Source of the DNA: CAMNAO01 sp045605145
GTDB lineage: Bacteria > Bacillota > Clostridia > Oscillospirales > Oscillospiraceae
DNA length: 42,814 nt
Reading direction: 5' to 3'
NCBI GenBank assembly: GCA_045605145.1
Contig: JAZUPH010000095.1
Coordinates: 1 to 42,814, forward strand
The position numbers were made by a program, and so were the translations under genes. Of the stretch, positions 32,298 through 40,530 are shown in pieces. Below the pieces are notes generated by a model. That model searched no databases. It saw only the letters and a program-made list of their open reading frames with translations, and was not told the origin of the DNA. The first letter of the stretch is position 1. Every line of letters starts with the position of its first letter.

Positions 32298-32325
32298 TTG
32301 ACAAAAAGGAAATTTGAGGTATAAT
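32298..32325 (+). promoter_or_regulatory. rpsF operon promoter
   Basis: TTGACA (32298-32303) and TATAAT (32320-32325) are 16 bases apart. The 100-base leader that follows has a CGGGAG/CTCCCG hairpin (about 32342-32363). It could hold an S6:S18 autoregulatory site, which I cannot verify by eye. Confidence 0.85.
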
Positions 32326-32426
32326 AGAAAAGCTGTGCGACGGGAGAAGTATGCCCTCCCGCGTACTCAATCCTTGCTCCCAACTATCTATTCAGGGGGC
32401 CATAAGTCCATAAGGAGGTGCAAATA

Positions 32427-32729
32427 ATGGCTCAGGCAACAGGCAAGTACGAGGTCATGTACATCATTGACAATGGCAAGACCGAAGAAGAAAGAACAGC
32501 GATCGTGGAGAAGTTCAAGGCGCTGACTGAAGAGCACGGCGGCACTGTTTCCTCTTGTGAGGCATGGGGCGGCGGCGAGCGCAAGCTTTGCTATCCCATC
32601 AACAAGAAGAATACCGGCTACTACATGCTTATGCAGTTTGAATCCGCTCCTGATTTCCCCGCAGAGCTGGACCGTGTTCTGAAGATCACTGAGGGCGTCG
32701 TCCGTTCTCTGATCACTGTCGCTCACTAA
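32427..32729 (+). CDS. rpsF: 30S ribosomal protein S6
   Basis: This 100-residue S6 contains the family pattern KYEVMYIID at the start, then KLCYPINKKNTGYYMLMQF, and belongs to the 30S platform with S18. AAGGAGGTG lies 6 bases before ATG 32427. It is first of the rpsF-ssb-rpsR operon, with 11 bases to ssb. Confidence 0.97.
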   Translation: MAQATGKYEVMYIIDNGKTEEERTAIVEKFKALTEEHGGTVSSCEAWGGGERKLCYPINKKNTGYYMLMQFESAPDFPAELDRVLKITEGVVRSLITVAH

Positions 32730-32740
32730 GGAGGCAGATC

Positions 32741-33226
32741 ATGCTCAACCAAATCGTTTTAATGGGCAGGCTTACCAGAGATCCCGAGCTGCGCAGAACG
32801 CAGTCCGGTCTGGCCGTCGCGTCCTTCACTCTGGCAGTTGACCGCGATTTCGGTCAGCGCGGCGAAGAGAAGCAGACGGACTTTATCGACATCGTGGCTT
32901 GGCGTCAGACTGCGGAGTTCGTCTCCAAGTATTTCACCAAGGGCCGCATGGCAGTGGTTTCTGGCCGTCTTCAGATCCGTGACTGGAACGATAAGGAAGG
33001 CAACAAGCGCAGAAGCGCCGAAGTCGTTGCTGACAACGTCTATTTCGGCGACAGCAAGCGCGATGCAGCCGGCGGGCAGAGTTATGGCGGCCAGACATAC
33101 GGCGGCCAGTCCTACGCCCCCCGCGCCCCGCAGACAAGCTCTTATGAGCCCAGCTACGGCGGCAGCCAGATCACCGGCTCTGCATTTTCAGAATTCACCG
33201 AAGATGATGGGGATCTGCCGTTCTGA
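32741..33226 (+). CDS. ssb: Single-stranded DNA-binding protein
   Basis: This 161-residue SSB has an OB fold at about residues 1-105 (MLNQIVLMGRLTRDPELR, TDFIDIVAWRQTAEF, VSGRLQIRDW). A Gly/Gln/Tyr/Ser-rich linker with repeated GGQSYGGQTY follows, and the acidic C-terminal tip DDGDLPF binds partner repair proteins. AAGGAGG precedes ATG. The middle position between rpsF and rpsR is the classic Firmicute arrangement. Confidence 0.98.
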   Translation: MLNQIVLMGRLTRDPELRRTQSGLAVASFTLAVDRDFGQRGEEKQTDFIDIVAWRQTAEFVSKYFTKGRMAVVSGRLQIRDWNDKEGNKRRSAEVVADNVYFGDSKRDAAGGQSYGGQTYGGQSYAPRAPQTSSYEPSYGGSQITGSAFSEFTEDDGDLPF

Positions 33227-33295
33227 CGGCGGTGCGGCCCCTGCGGTACGGTGACCGCGAAAGCCGCAATGAATTCTAATTAAGGAGGGACTAAC

Positions 33296-33556
33296 ATGGC
33301 GTTCGAAAGAAACGATCGTGATAACAGCGCAAGACCCCGCCCCCAGCGCAGACGCAGAAAGGTCTGCCAGTTCTGCGTTGATAAGAGCCAGTTCATCGAT
33401 TATAAGGACGTGGCTAAGCTTTCCCGTTATCTGTCTGAGCGTGGCAAGATCCTGCCCAGAAGAACTACCGGCACCTGCGCTATGCATCAGCGCGAGGTTA
33501 CCGATGCCATCAAGAGAGCTCGTCAGGTTGCTATCCTGCCCTACGTGAAGGACTGA
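33296..33556 (+). CDS. rpsR: 30S ribosomal protein S18
   Basis: This 86-residue S18 has a basic Arg-rich N terminus (RPQRRRRK). KVCQFCVDK and TGTCAMHQR supply a cysteine set that could bind zinc. YKDVAKLSRYLSERGKI and ILPRRTTG are core S18 sequence. AAGGAGGG precedes ATG. It is last in the operon, before a strong terminator. Confidence 0.97.
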   Translation: MAFERNDRDNSARPRPQRRRRKVCQFCVDKSQFIDYKDVAKLSRYLSERGKILPRRTTGTCAMHQREVTDAIKRARQVAILPYVKD

Positions 33557-33576
33557 TCGGTTTATAGCGGCATTAA

Positions 33577-33607
33577 AACGGCACTGCACATCGCAGTGCC
33601 GTTTTTT
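33577..33607 (+). terminator. rpsF-ssb-rpsR terminator
   Basis: AACGGCACTGC (33577-33587) pairs with GCAGTGCCGTT (33593-33603), followed by TTTT. Confidence 0.9.
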
Positions 33608-33618
33608 CTCTTAAATGA

Positions 33619-33645
33619 AAAGGCTCACCACACAGGTGAGCCTTT
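33619..33645 (-). terminator. folD terminator
   Basis: AAAGGCTCACC (33619-33629) pairs with GGTGAGCCTTT (33635-33645). On the minus strand TTTTCATTT follows. It may work in both directions. Confidence 0.8.
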
Positions 33646-33659
33646 AATTGCCTGAACGC

Positions 33660-34511
33660 TTACTTTTCCACAGCCCGCTGGGCGGCGGTAACAGTGTGCG
33701 CGGCAAGCAGTGCGGTCGTCACGGCGCCGACCCCACCGGGGACGGGTGTGACATATTCCGCGATTTCTGCTGCAGCGTCAAAATCCGCATCACCGCAGAA
33801 GGCGCCGTCCACCTCATGGAATCCTACATCCACAACAGCCTGCCCGGGGACAAAAGCCGCCCTCGCCACTGAACCGGCGACGCCCGTGGCGGCAATAATG
33901 ATGTCGCAATCCCGGCACACGGCGGCAACATCCTTTGTGCGGGTGTGGCATATCGTCACCGTGGCATTTTTCGCCATCAGCAGCATTGCGGCGGGGCGAC
34001 CAACGGTCATACTGCGCCCAACGACAGCGGCCTTACTGCCGCTGATGGGAATGCCGTAGTGCTCCAATATCTCGACACAGGCCTGCGCCGTACACGGCGG
34101 GAAACCCTCCCCGCTGCCGCTGAACACGCCCGCCTGAGAGCCGGGTGTGATCCCGTCCACATCCTTTTCCGGTGCCAGTCTGCGGCTGAGTGATTTCTCA
34201 TCCACGCTCCCGGGCAGGGGAGACAACACCAGAACACCGTGGACCCCTGTGTCAAGGTTAAGTGCGTCGATTGCGGCCAGATAGTCCTCCTTTGATATAT
34301 TCGGTTCCAGATAAACCGGGCGGGTGTCGATCCCCAGCGAATTGCAGCGCTTTATTGCGCTGCGCTCATAGGCGGTGGTATCGTCCCTGTCGTCTGAGCG
34401 GACGATGGCCAGAGTGGGTACAATGCCCACTGCGCGCAGTTTTTCGCATCTGGCGGCAGTGTCCGCATTTATCTTTTTGGCGACAGGTGCGCCTTTTAAT
34501 AAAGTTGACAT
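33660..34511 (-). CDS. folD: FolD-like methylene-tetrahydrofolate dehydrogenase (cyclohydrolase residues lost)
   Basis: This 283-residue one-carbon enzyme of the FolD family contains a Rossmann region AAVVGRSMTVGRPAAMLL and a C-terminal PVPGGVGAVTTALL. The lysine of the family's YxxSK cyclohydrolase motif is replaced by alanine (Tyr48, Ala52 in AYERSAIKR). The glutamine of QLPLP is also changed (LSPLP, residues 96-100), while the KDVDG aspartate is kept. The next gene upstream encodes a cyclodeaminase/cyclohydrolase. So it is probably a dehydrogenase only. AAGGGG lies about 9 bases before ATG 34511. It is the last gene of uppP-fchA-folD. Confidence 0.9.
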   Translation of the reverse strand: MSTLLKGAPVAKKINADTAARCEKLRAVGIVPTLAIVRSDDRDDTTAYERSAIKRCNSLGIDTRPVYLEPNISKEDYLAAIDALNLDTGVHGVLVLSPLPGSVDEKSLSRRLAPEKDVDGITPGSQAGVFSGSGEGFPPCTAQACVEILEHYGIPISGSKAAVVGRSMTVGRPAAMLLMAKNATVTICHTRTKDVAAVCRDCDIIIAATGVAGSVARAAFVPGQAVVDVGFHEVDGAFCGDADFDAAAEIAEYVTPVPGGVGAVTTALLAAHTVTAAQRAVEK

Positions 34512-34524
34512 AATACAGAACCCC

Positions 34525-35142
34525 TTATTTCTTAATGCGGCCTTCAACACCCTGCATCACGCTCTCGGCTCTGGGTAAATACTCGTCCAGCATGGTCTGA
34601 GCGCGCCTGTTGAGGTCTGCGGAGACATTTTTGTCTGAAATACTGCCTGCATTGATGAAAACATTGTAGCTTGCACCCCTCAGTGCGGCGGCACACAGCG
34701 CGGCACCCACGCCAACATCGGAGATTGCAATGGCAGAGCCGCATACCAACAGCTCTTCATGCAGCTCGATCGCCCGGCAGCAGGTTTCCATAATATCTAT
34801 CGGGGGTTTGCAGGCGGTGTTCAGGGCGGCGTCCATCACCGCACTGCGGTCGGGCGCGTCCTTGGGGATGGAATATGCCTTAGACAGTGGCTCAAAGGCT
34901 TCGGCATCCTCATCGGCAAGGGAAAGGAGCCTTGCGCGGATCCGGTCGGCCTCGTCGAGAATTGCCTGTATACGCTCTTCGTACTGTGCATATTTTTTCT
35001 TGCCTGTGGTGAGGTTAGCCACCATGGATGCCAGTGCCGCACCCAGCGCACCCGCAGCTGCACAGGCACCGCCGCCGCCGGGAACGGGTGCCTTGGATGC
35101 CAGCACCCCGGCAAAGTCGTTTATGCTCATCTGTTCGTACAT
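34525..35142 (-). CDS. fchA: Cyclodeaminase/methenyl-THF cyclohydrolase family protein
   Basis: This 205-residue protein belongs to the FTCD C-terminal-domain family, which includes the FchA methenyltetrahydrofolate cyclohydrolase and formimino-THF cyclodeaminase. The APVPGGGGACAAAGALG segment at about residues 18-34 and MVANLTTGKKKY match the fold's substrate-binding region. GGAGAGGG precedes ATG 35142. Its stop is 13 bases before the folD start. With the altered FolD, its likely role is the hydrolysis of 5,10-methenyl-THF to 10-formyl-THF. Confidence 0.9.
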   Translation of the reverse strand: MYEQMSINDFAGVLASKAPVPGGGGACAAAGALGAALASMVANLTTGKKKYAQYEERIQAILDEADRIRARLLSLADEDAEAFEPLSKAYSIPKDAPDRSAVMDAALNTACKPPIDIMETCCRAIELHEELLVCGSAIAISDVGVGAALCAAALRGASYNVFINAGSISDKNVSADLNRRAQTMLDEYLPRAESVMQGVEGRIKK

Positions 35143-35157
35143 ATAATACCCTCTCCG

Positions 35158-35979
35158 TCAGCGGATCAGCGCCCACAGGATAACCACGGCACCAAGTGCG
35201 ATGCGGTAGATACCGAAGGCCTTGAAAGAATGATTGCCCACATAGCTGATAAGTGCCTTTACCGTAACGATGGAAACCACAAAGGCCACTGCACAGCCAA
35301 CGATGAGAATAATAATCTCCCCACCGGCGATAACGCTGCCGCCCATCACAAATTTCAGCGCCTTGAGCAGGCTGGCACCCAGCATTGTGGGGATCGCCAT
35401 GTAAAAGGAGAATTCTGCGGCCTCGGTTCGGCCCAGACCCAGAATCAGCGCACCGATAATGGTTGAGCCGGAGCGGGAGGTTCCTGGGATGAGTGACAGC
35501 ACCTGAAACATACCGATAAGGAAGGCGGTCTTCATGCTTATGCCTTCACTGTGCATCTGATGCTTGCCGCCCCTGTTGTCAAGGAACAGGAACACAAGGC
35601 CGTACACGATTAGGGCAGCCGCAACGGTTATGTAGTTATAAAGATGCTCATTGAGCCAATCGTCCAGCAGAAGGCCGATAACAGCCGAGGGAATGACAGC
35701 CACTACGATCTTAATCAGCAGATCCCATGTGTCCCGCCGCTCGTCCTTTGATTTACTTGGGGCAAAGGGGTTAAGCCGCTTGAAATACAGTACAACAACC
35801 GCCAACACAGCGCCAAGCTGTATGACTACCTCAAACATCTCCCAGAAGGCGGCACTTACATTGAGTTTGATAAGCTCATTTAGGATGATCATATGCCCAG
35901 TGGAGCTTATTGGCAGCCACTCGGTAATACCCTCCACAATGCCGAGGAGTATGGTCTTTAAAATTTCGATTATAAACAT
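35158..35979 (-). CDS. uppP: Undecaprenyl-diphosphatase UppP/BacA
   Basis: This is a polytopic membrane phosphatase of 273 residues that recycles the undecaprenyl carrier of cell-wall synthesis. Signature motifs are EGITEWLPISSTGH (about residues 16-29) and PGTSRSGSTIIGAL. AGGAGGAAC precedes ATG. It heads a minus-strand unit with fchA 15 bases downstream. An upstream TTTACA at 36040-36045 with AT-rich boxes may be the promoter, though spacing is poor. The link to folate genes has no clear functional reason. Confidence 0.95.
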   Translation of the reverse strand: MFIIEILKTILLGIVEGITEWLPISSTGHMIILNELIKLNVSAAFWEMFEVVIQLGAVLAVVVLYFKRLNPFAPSKSKDERRDTWDLLIKIVVAVIPSAVIGLLLDDWLNEHLYNYITVAAALIVYGLVFLFLDNRGGKHQMHSEGISMKTAFLIGMFQVLSLIPGTSRSGSTIIGALILGLGRTEAAEFSFYMAIPTMLGASLLKALKFVMGGSVIAGGEIIILIVGCAVAFVVSIVTVKALISYVGNHSFKAFGIYRIALGAVVILWALIR

Positions 35980-36121
35980 TCACTGTTCCTCCTGCCGGCG
36001 GTATCAGCTGCACGGCAGCTATATAATAGCATATCGGGACTGTAAATAAAAGTCGCCTTAGTGATTAATTGCTTAATATTTGCTTAAACCCCGGAAAACT
36101 TGGCCCGATATAGCGCAATAG

Positions 36122-36145
36122 CGGCCGCCCGTGCATGGGCGGCCG
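36122..36145. terminator. GC-rich hairpin downstream of the S10 peptidase gene
   Basis: CGGCCGCCC (36122-36130) pairs with GGGCGGCCG (36137-36145) around GTGCAT. There is no T run, so termination is uncertain. Confidence 0.5.
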
Positions 36146-36174
36146 ATGTAAATTGTGTATATGTACTTTGCGCC

Positions 36175-37623
36175 TTAGTTGCTGGGGTATCCGCCTGCGA
36201 TAAAGTCGCGGATGTCATTGCACAGCTCTTCAATGTTGTCTTCGCCGATGTAGATCATGTGGCCGGATTTGTAGCCCTTGACGCATACGCGATCCTTGGG
36301 CAGGCCCGCGTGATCCATGGTGTAATAAATGATGCCCATCTCCGTCGCGCCGTCGTACCAACCGTTGGCGAAGAAGGTGCGCATGCCCGGGGTGCGGCGC
36401 ATGGCGTTGCGCAGTTGCTCACCGGTGGTGCCCATGGTGTGCTCACGGTTCCATTTCTTCTGCATACCGTAGGAGCTGACATAAGCACGATCCAGCTTTA
36501 CCCCCAGAGAGGGGAGGATGGCGCCCGTGAGCGCGGCATAGAAGTATGCGCCGTAGCGGTCGGTGGAGGCATCGTCGCGCAGACCCACAGTGTCTTCCAC
36601 CTGTTCGGGGGTGTATCTGGGGCGGGTGATGCGTCCGTCATAGCGGGCGGCGGAGCGGCCGGAGGCCTTTATAACCTCGGTACGGAAAGACGCGCTGTCG
36701 ATCTTGAGCGCGCGATACTCAAGATACTCTCTTGACACGCCGGTGTAATACATAAGCCGCCGGATAATATGCTCGCGTTCTTCACCCACCAGCGCCTCGC
36801 CCTTGTACAGAGCCAGCAGGTACTCAGTGTCGGCAAATGCCTTCGCCTCTTTAACAAACTCTTCCACACTCTGCTCAGAGGGGTGGTTATGGTACCAGTT
36901 GACGGCGGCAAAGGTGGGAATGCTCAGTACCGAAGGCTCGACGGGCACTTCGCGGTTGAAGTACTTGCCCACGGTGACGGTGTTGCCGATGAGCACCAGG
37001 CCGTCGAATGTCAGGCCGTAAGAGCGCTCCTTACCTCTGGTGGCGGCGATGCCTGCAGCCACAGCGGAGCGGGTGCAGCCATAGCTTTCGCCCACCAGAT
37101 ACTTGGGGCTCAGCCAGCGGTTATAGCGATGCAGCCACTGCTCGATAAAGGTGAGAAGCGCCTCCGCGTCCTCTTCAATGCCGAAGAAAGTGCTCTCATA
37201 GCTGTCGTCCAGCAGAACACCGTAGCCGGTGGCCACCGGGTCAACAAGCACCAGGTCGGCAATGTCCAAAAAGCACTGGGGATTGTCGATCACCTCATAG
37301 GGACCGAGGGCTGTGGGGCGATCCGGCTCACCGTACACGATGCGCTTTGCACCCAAAAAGCCGGCGTGGACATACATGGAGGAGGAGCCGGGGCCGCCGT
37401 TAAAGCCGAAAAGCACGGGGCGGTTGGTGACATCCTCCACATCCGAGCGGAAGTATGAATAGGAGAATATGGATGCGATGGGTTTTCCGTCGTTGGCGTA
37501 GAATACATTGTCCTCGCTGACGGTGTGGTAGGGGATGTCCTGCCCTCGCAGGTTGATAACTCCGTCCGCTTCAAAACGGGCGGGCTTGAAACTGGCGGGG
37601 GTGAAATTCTCTGTCTTGTACAT
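36175..37623 (-). CDS. Peptidase S10 (serine carboxypeptidase) family protein
   Basis: This 482-residue alpha/beta-hydrolase of family S10 has the oxyanion-loop GGPGSSS at about residues 76-82. The nucleophile Ser180 is in VGESYGC, the candidate Asp at about 424 is in NGWYDGA, and His at about 455 is in YKSGHMIYIG. There is no signal peptide, so it is probably cytosolic, unlike most characterised serine carboxypeptidases. The start at 37623 has AAGGAGG upstream. It has its own promoter and is divergent from the two-component system. The peptide substrate is unknown. Confidence 0.88.
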   Translation of the reverse strand: MYKTENFTPASFKPARFEADGVINLRGQDIPYHTVSEDNVFYANDGKPIASIFSYSYFRSDVEDVTNRPVLFGFNGGPGSSSMYVHAGFLGAKRIVYGEPDRPTALGPYEVIDNPQCFLDIADLVLVDPVATGYGVLLDDSYESTFFGIEEDAEALLTFIEQWLHRYNRWLSPKYLVGESYGCTRSAVAAGIAATRGKERSYGLTFDGLVLIGNTVTVGKYFNREVPVEPSVLSIPTFAAVNWYHNHPSEQSVEEFVKEAKAFADTEYLLALYKGEALVGEEREHIIRRLMYYTGVSREYLEYRALKIDSASFRTEVIKASGRSAARYDGRITRPRYTPEQVEDTVGLRDDASTDRYGAYFYAALTGAILPSLGVKLDRAYVSSYGMQKKWNREHTMGTTGEQLRNAMRRTPGMRTFFANGWYDGATEMGIIYYTMDHAGLPKDRVCVKGYKSGHMIYIGEDNIEELCNDIRDFIAGGYPSN

Positions 37624-37658
37624 ATTGCGCCTCCTTAACGATTTAGTTCGATAACAAC

Positions 37659-37687
37659 AGTTTAACATTTCGCACAGCGCAGGTCAA
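37659..37687 (-). promoter_or_regulatory. Promoter of the S10 peptidase gene
   Basis: On the minus strand TTGACC (37682-37687), a 17-base spacer and TAAACT (37659-37664) with TG two bases upstream form a good extended -10 promoter. Confidence 0.75.
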
Positions 37688-37745
37688 GTATTATGCCCTT
37701 GAACGAAAATAGGCACTGTGATAAGATACGCACATTACAGGGTGA

Positions 37746-37763
37746 GTTTATTTTAAGTTTATT
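37746..37763 (+). promoter_or_regulatory. Putative direct-repeat operator before the response-regulator gene
   Basis: GTTTATT (37746-37752) and GTTTATT (37757-37763) repeat at 11-base spacing, typical for tandem OmpR/PhoB-family binding. They lie 36 bases before the response regulator start. No good -35 is seen, which would fit activator dependence. Confidence 0.4.
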
Positions 37764-37798
37764 ATAGGGACATAGACTTGTAGCCGAGGTGATATATA

Positions 37799-38473
37799 GT
37801 GTTTCAGATACTTGTAGCTGATGATGACCGGAATACCCGCCGACTTCTGCAGGCTGTGCTTGAGGCCGAGGGGTATCAGGTGTTCACTGCCGAAAACGGC
37901 GAAGATGCACTTAAAGTGATGGATCGCCAGCATATCGATCTGGCGGTGCTGGATATAATGATGCCAAAGATGGACGGGTACGAGTTTACCCGAACCTTGC
38001 GGCAGGGCAGCAATAATCTGCCTATACTCATGGTTTCCGCAAAGCATCTTCCCTCGGACAAAAAGCACGGCTTCCTTGTGGGGACGGATGACTATATGAC
38101 CAAGCCCATTGATGAGGAGGAAATGCTCTGGCGCATAAAGGCGCTGCTTCGCCGTGCCCAGATAGCCAATGAGCGGCGCATCGTGGTGGGCAGCATTGTC
38201 CTTGACTATGATTCCCTAAGCGTCAGCCGCCCGGGGGAGGTGCAGCAGCTGCCGCAGAAAGAATTCATGCTGCTCTATAAACTTCTTAGCAGTCCGGGCA
38301 AGATCTTTACCCGCATCCAGCTTATGGATGAGATTTGGGGCGCTGACTCCGACACCGGCTGGGAGACGGTGACCGTTCATATCGGCCGCCTGAGGAAGCG
38401 CTTTGGCGACTGGCCGGAGTTTGAGATTGTGGCCGTACGCGGTCTGGGATATAAAGCGGTGAAAAAAGTATGA
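37799..38473 (+). CDS. OmpR/PhoB-family response regulator
   Basis: This 224-residue response regulator has the receiver acids Asp8-Asp10 in VADDDRNTRR, the phosphoacceptor Asp52 in VLDIMMPKMDG and Lys in MTKPIDEEE. The C-terminal winged helix contains WETVTVHIGRLRKR and the final AVRGLGYKA. GTG 37799 has GAGGTGAT upstream. It overlaps the histidine kinase by four bases (ATGA). The controlled genes are unknown. Confidence 0.95.
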   Translation: MFQILVADDDRNTRRLLQAVLEAEGYQVFTAENGEDALKVMDRQHIDLAVLDIMMPKMDGYEFTRTLRQGSNNLPILMVSAKHLPSDKKHGFLVGTDDYMTKPIDEEEMLWRIKALLRRAQIANERRIVVGSIVLDYDSLSVSRPGEVQQLPQKEFMLLYKLLSSPGKIFTRIQLMDEIWGADSDTGWETVTVHIGRLRKRFGDWPEFEIVAVRGLGYKAVKKV

Positions 38474-39534
38474 AAGACACCGAACGCAAACAGAGATTTG
38501 CTCTTACACTGCTCTTCGCGGTGATAATTTTCATAGTACTGCTCGTATCTGTGGGAATTGCTGCCGTGGCGCTTTACATTCTTGCGCATTTCGGTGTTGT
38601 CACCGGCGCTGAAGGTGAAGAGCTTGAAATTGTGACTGTGCTTATGTTCATGGCAGGCGTCAGCCTTGTTATCGGCACGGTGCTTGCGCTTTTGACCGGC
38701 CGGATCACCCTTGTGCCGGTGAACCGGCTCATAAGCCAGATGAACCGCCTTGCTTCCGGCGATTTTAAGGCGCGCCTTGAGTATGGTTGGCTTTTGGGTA
38801 AGCACTCCACTTTTGTTGAAATCACCGACAGCTTCAACCGCATGGCGCAGGAGCTGGAGAATACCGAAATGCTCCGCAGTGATTTTGTGAATAACTTCTC
38901 CCACGAATTTAAAACGCCCATCGTGTCCATAGCGGGTTTTGCAAAGCTGCTGCGCCGCGAGGGCCTGAGCGAGGAGCAGAAACGGGAGTATCTGGCCATT
39001 ATCGAAGAGGAATCACTGCGCCTTTCCGACATGGCCACCAATGTGCTTGAGCTGACCAAGGTTGAGAACCAGACCATTCTCAATGATATCACCACCTACA
39101 ACCTGTCGGAGCAGCTTCGCTACTGCGTGCTGCTGCTGGAAGAGAAGTGGAGCGCCAAAGATATGTCTTTGGATCTTGAGTTTGATGAATATGAGATCTC
39201 TGCCGATGAAGAGCTTTTGAAGCATGTGTGGATAAATCTTTTGGATAACGCCATTAAGTTTTCGCCGCCCACCGGTGAAATATTGCTCCGCGCCGGGAAG
39301 AAAGGTGACTGCGTATATGTATCCGTTACCAATTACGGCAGCGATATTCCACCCGAAAAGCAGGAGCATATCTTCCAGAAATTCTATCAGGGGGATGAAT
39401 CCCACTCGGCCGTCGGCAACGGAATTGGCCTTGCTGTTGTCAAGGGGATTGTGCAGCTCCATAAAGGCAGGGTGGAAGTGTTCAGCGAAAACGGCGTGAC
39501 CACCTTTACGGTATCCCTTCCCCAGACGCAGTGA
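38470..39534 (+). CDS. Sensor histidine kinase
   Basis: This 354-residue kinase has two membrane segments at about residues 11-40 and 54-80 with only a very short extracellular loop between. HAMP follows, then HisKA with His145 in NNFSHEFKTPI and the ATPase domain (N box WINLLDNAIKFS, G2-type GNGIGLAVVKGI). The tiny external loop suggests membrane or intramembrane sensing, as in BceS-type kinases; that is inference. It is coupled to the response regulator upstream. Confidence 0.95.
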   Translation: MKDTERKQRFALTLLFAVIIFIVLLVSVGIAAVALYILAHFGVVTGAEGEELEIVTVLMFMAGVSLVIGTVLALLTGRITLVPVNRLISQMNRLASGDFKARLEYGWLLGKHSTFVEITDSFNRMAQELENTEMLRSDFVNNFSHEFKTPIVSIAGFAKLLRREGLSEEQKREYLAIIEEESLRLSDMATNVLELTKVENQTILNDITTYNLSEQLRYCVLLLEEKWSAKDMSLDLEFDEYEISADEELLKHVWINLLDNAIKFSPPTGEILLRAGKKGDCVYVSVTNYGSDIPPEKQEHIFQKFYQGDESHSAVGNGIGLAVVKGIVQLHKGRVEVFSENGVTTFTVSLPQTQ

Positions 39535-39571
39535 AAATATTGCAGTATCACTGACAGAACACAGTAGCAAT

Positions 39572-39602
39572 ACAGGCACGACAGCTCAACTGCCGTGCCT
39601 GT
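39572..39602 (+). terminator. Terminator of the two-component operon
   Basis: ACAGGCACG (39572-39580) pairs with CGTGCCTGT (39594-39602), extended by CAG/CTG inside, followed by AAATATTTC. Confidence 0.75.
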
Positions 39603-39726
39603 AAATATTTCTGCATACGGCCTGTTTCGCCCCGGTTTTGTTTCTTTTTGGTTTAGAATTGATGCGTATTATATTCCTCGAAAGTGCGCGCTGCTGGCGC
39701 ACCTATTCCGCGGCGGAGACAAAGGG

Positions 39727-40530
39727 GTGGTCATAACGAAAAAGGAGAAGTTCAAAGGGCGTTTTTCCCGCGCCTGCTATCTTGCCATTCGCTGGCTGGT
39801 CAAGCTGTTTTACCCGCGCATCAGCGTGGAGGGAACTGAAAATCTGCCGGGCGAGGCCTCGATCATCGTAAGCAATCACACGAAAATGAACGGCCCAATT
39901 TCCTGCGAGCTGTATTTCCCCGGTGAGCGCGCCATCTGGTGTGCCGGAGAGATGATGCACATGAAAGAGGTGCCTGAGTACGCCTTCAATGACTTTTGGG
40001 GTGATAAGCCGCAAAGCGTCCGCTGGTTCTATAAGCTGCTGTCATACATTATAGCGCCCATCGCCGCCTGCATTTTCAACAATGCCCGCACTGTCCCCGT
40101 CTACCACGATGCCCGCCTTATGCACACCTTCCGCGCCACCATGGATGCCCTGTCCGAGGGGAAAAATGTTGTCATTTTTCCTGAGCATGACGCGCCCCAT
40201 AACCACATCATAAACGACTTTCAGGACAGATTCATCGACATAGCAAAGATCTACTACCGCCGCAGCGGCAAACGGCTGAGCTTTGTCCCCATGTATATTG
40301 CCCCCACGATGAAGAAAATGTATATCGGCAGGGCCATACAGTTTGACCCCGAGGCTCCGATGGCCCAGGAACGCTGGCGCATATGCGAATACCTGATGCA
40401 CAGCGTCACGGACATTGCCGTGTCCCTGCCGCCCCATACGGTGGTACCCTACAACAATGTGACCAAAAAGCATTATCCGATGAATACCGGCGGAGAAACG
40501 GATGGCGCCAATGAAAAAACCTGTTGTTGA
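39727..40530 (+). CDS. Lysophospholipid/1-acylglycerol-phosphate acyltransferase-like protein
   Basis: This 267-residue PlsC-superfamily-like protein has EGTENLPGEASIIVSNH leading to the first catalytic block. The usual HxxxxD is HTKMNG here (His51, Gly56), so the aspartate is missing. The block FPEHDAPHNHI replaces the common FPEGTR. The GTG at 39727 is used because GGAG lies 8 bases upstream; an open frame back to 39595 has no ribosome binding site. It overlaps the PAP2 gene by 29 bases. A weak promoter, TTGGTT-16-TATATT, may lie at 39648-39675. Confidence 0.78.
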   Translation: MVITKKEKFKGRFSRACYLAIRWLVKLFYPRISVEGTENLPGEASIIVSNHTKMNGPISCELYFPGERAIWCAGEMMHMKEVPEYAFNDFWGDKPQSVRWFYKLLSYIIAPIAACIFNNARTVPVYHDARLMHTFRATMDALSEGKNVVIFPEHDAPHNHIINDFQDRFIDIAKIYYRRSGKRLSFVPMYIAPTMKKMYIGRAIQFDPEAPMAQERWRICEYLMHSVTDIAVSLPPHTVVPYNNVTKKHYPMNTGGETDGANEKTCC

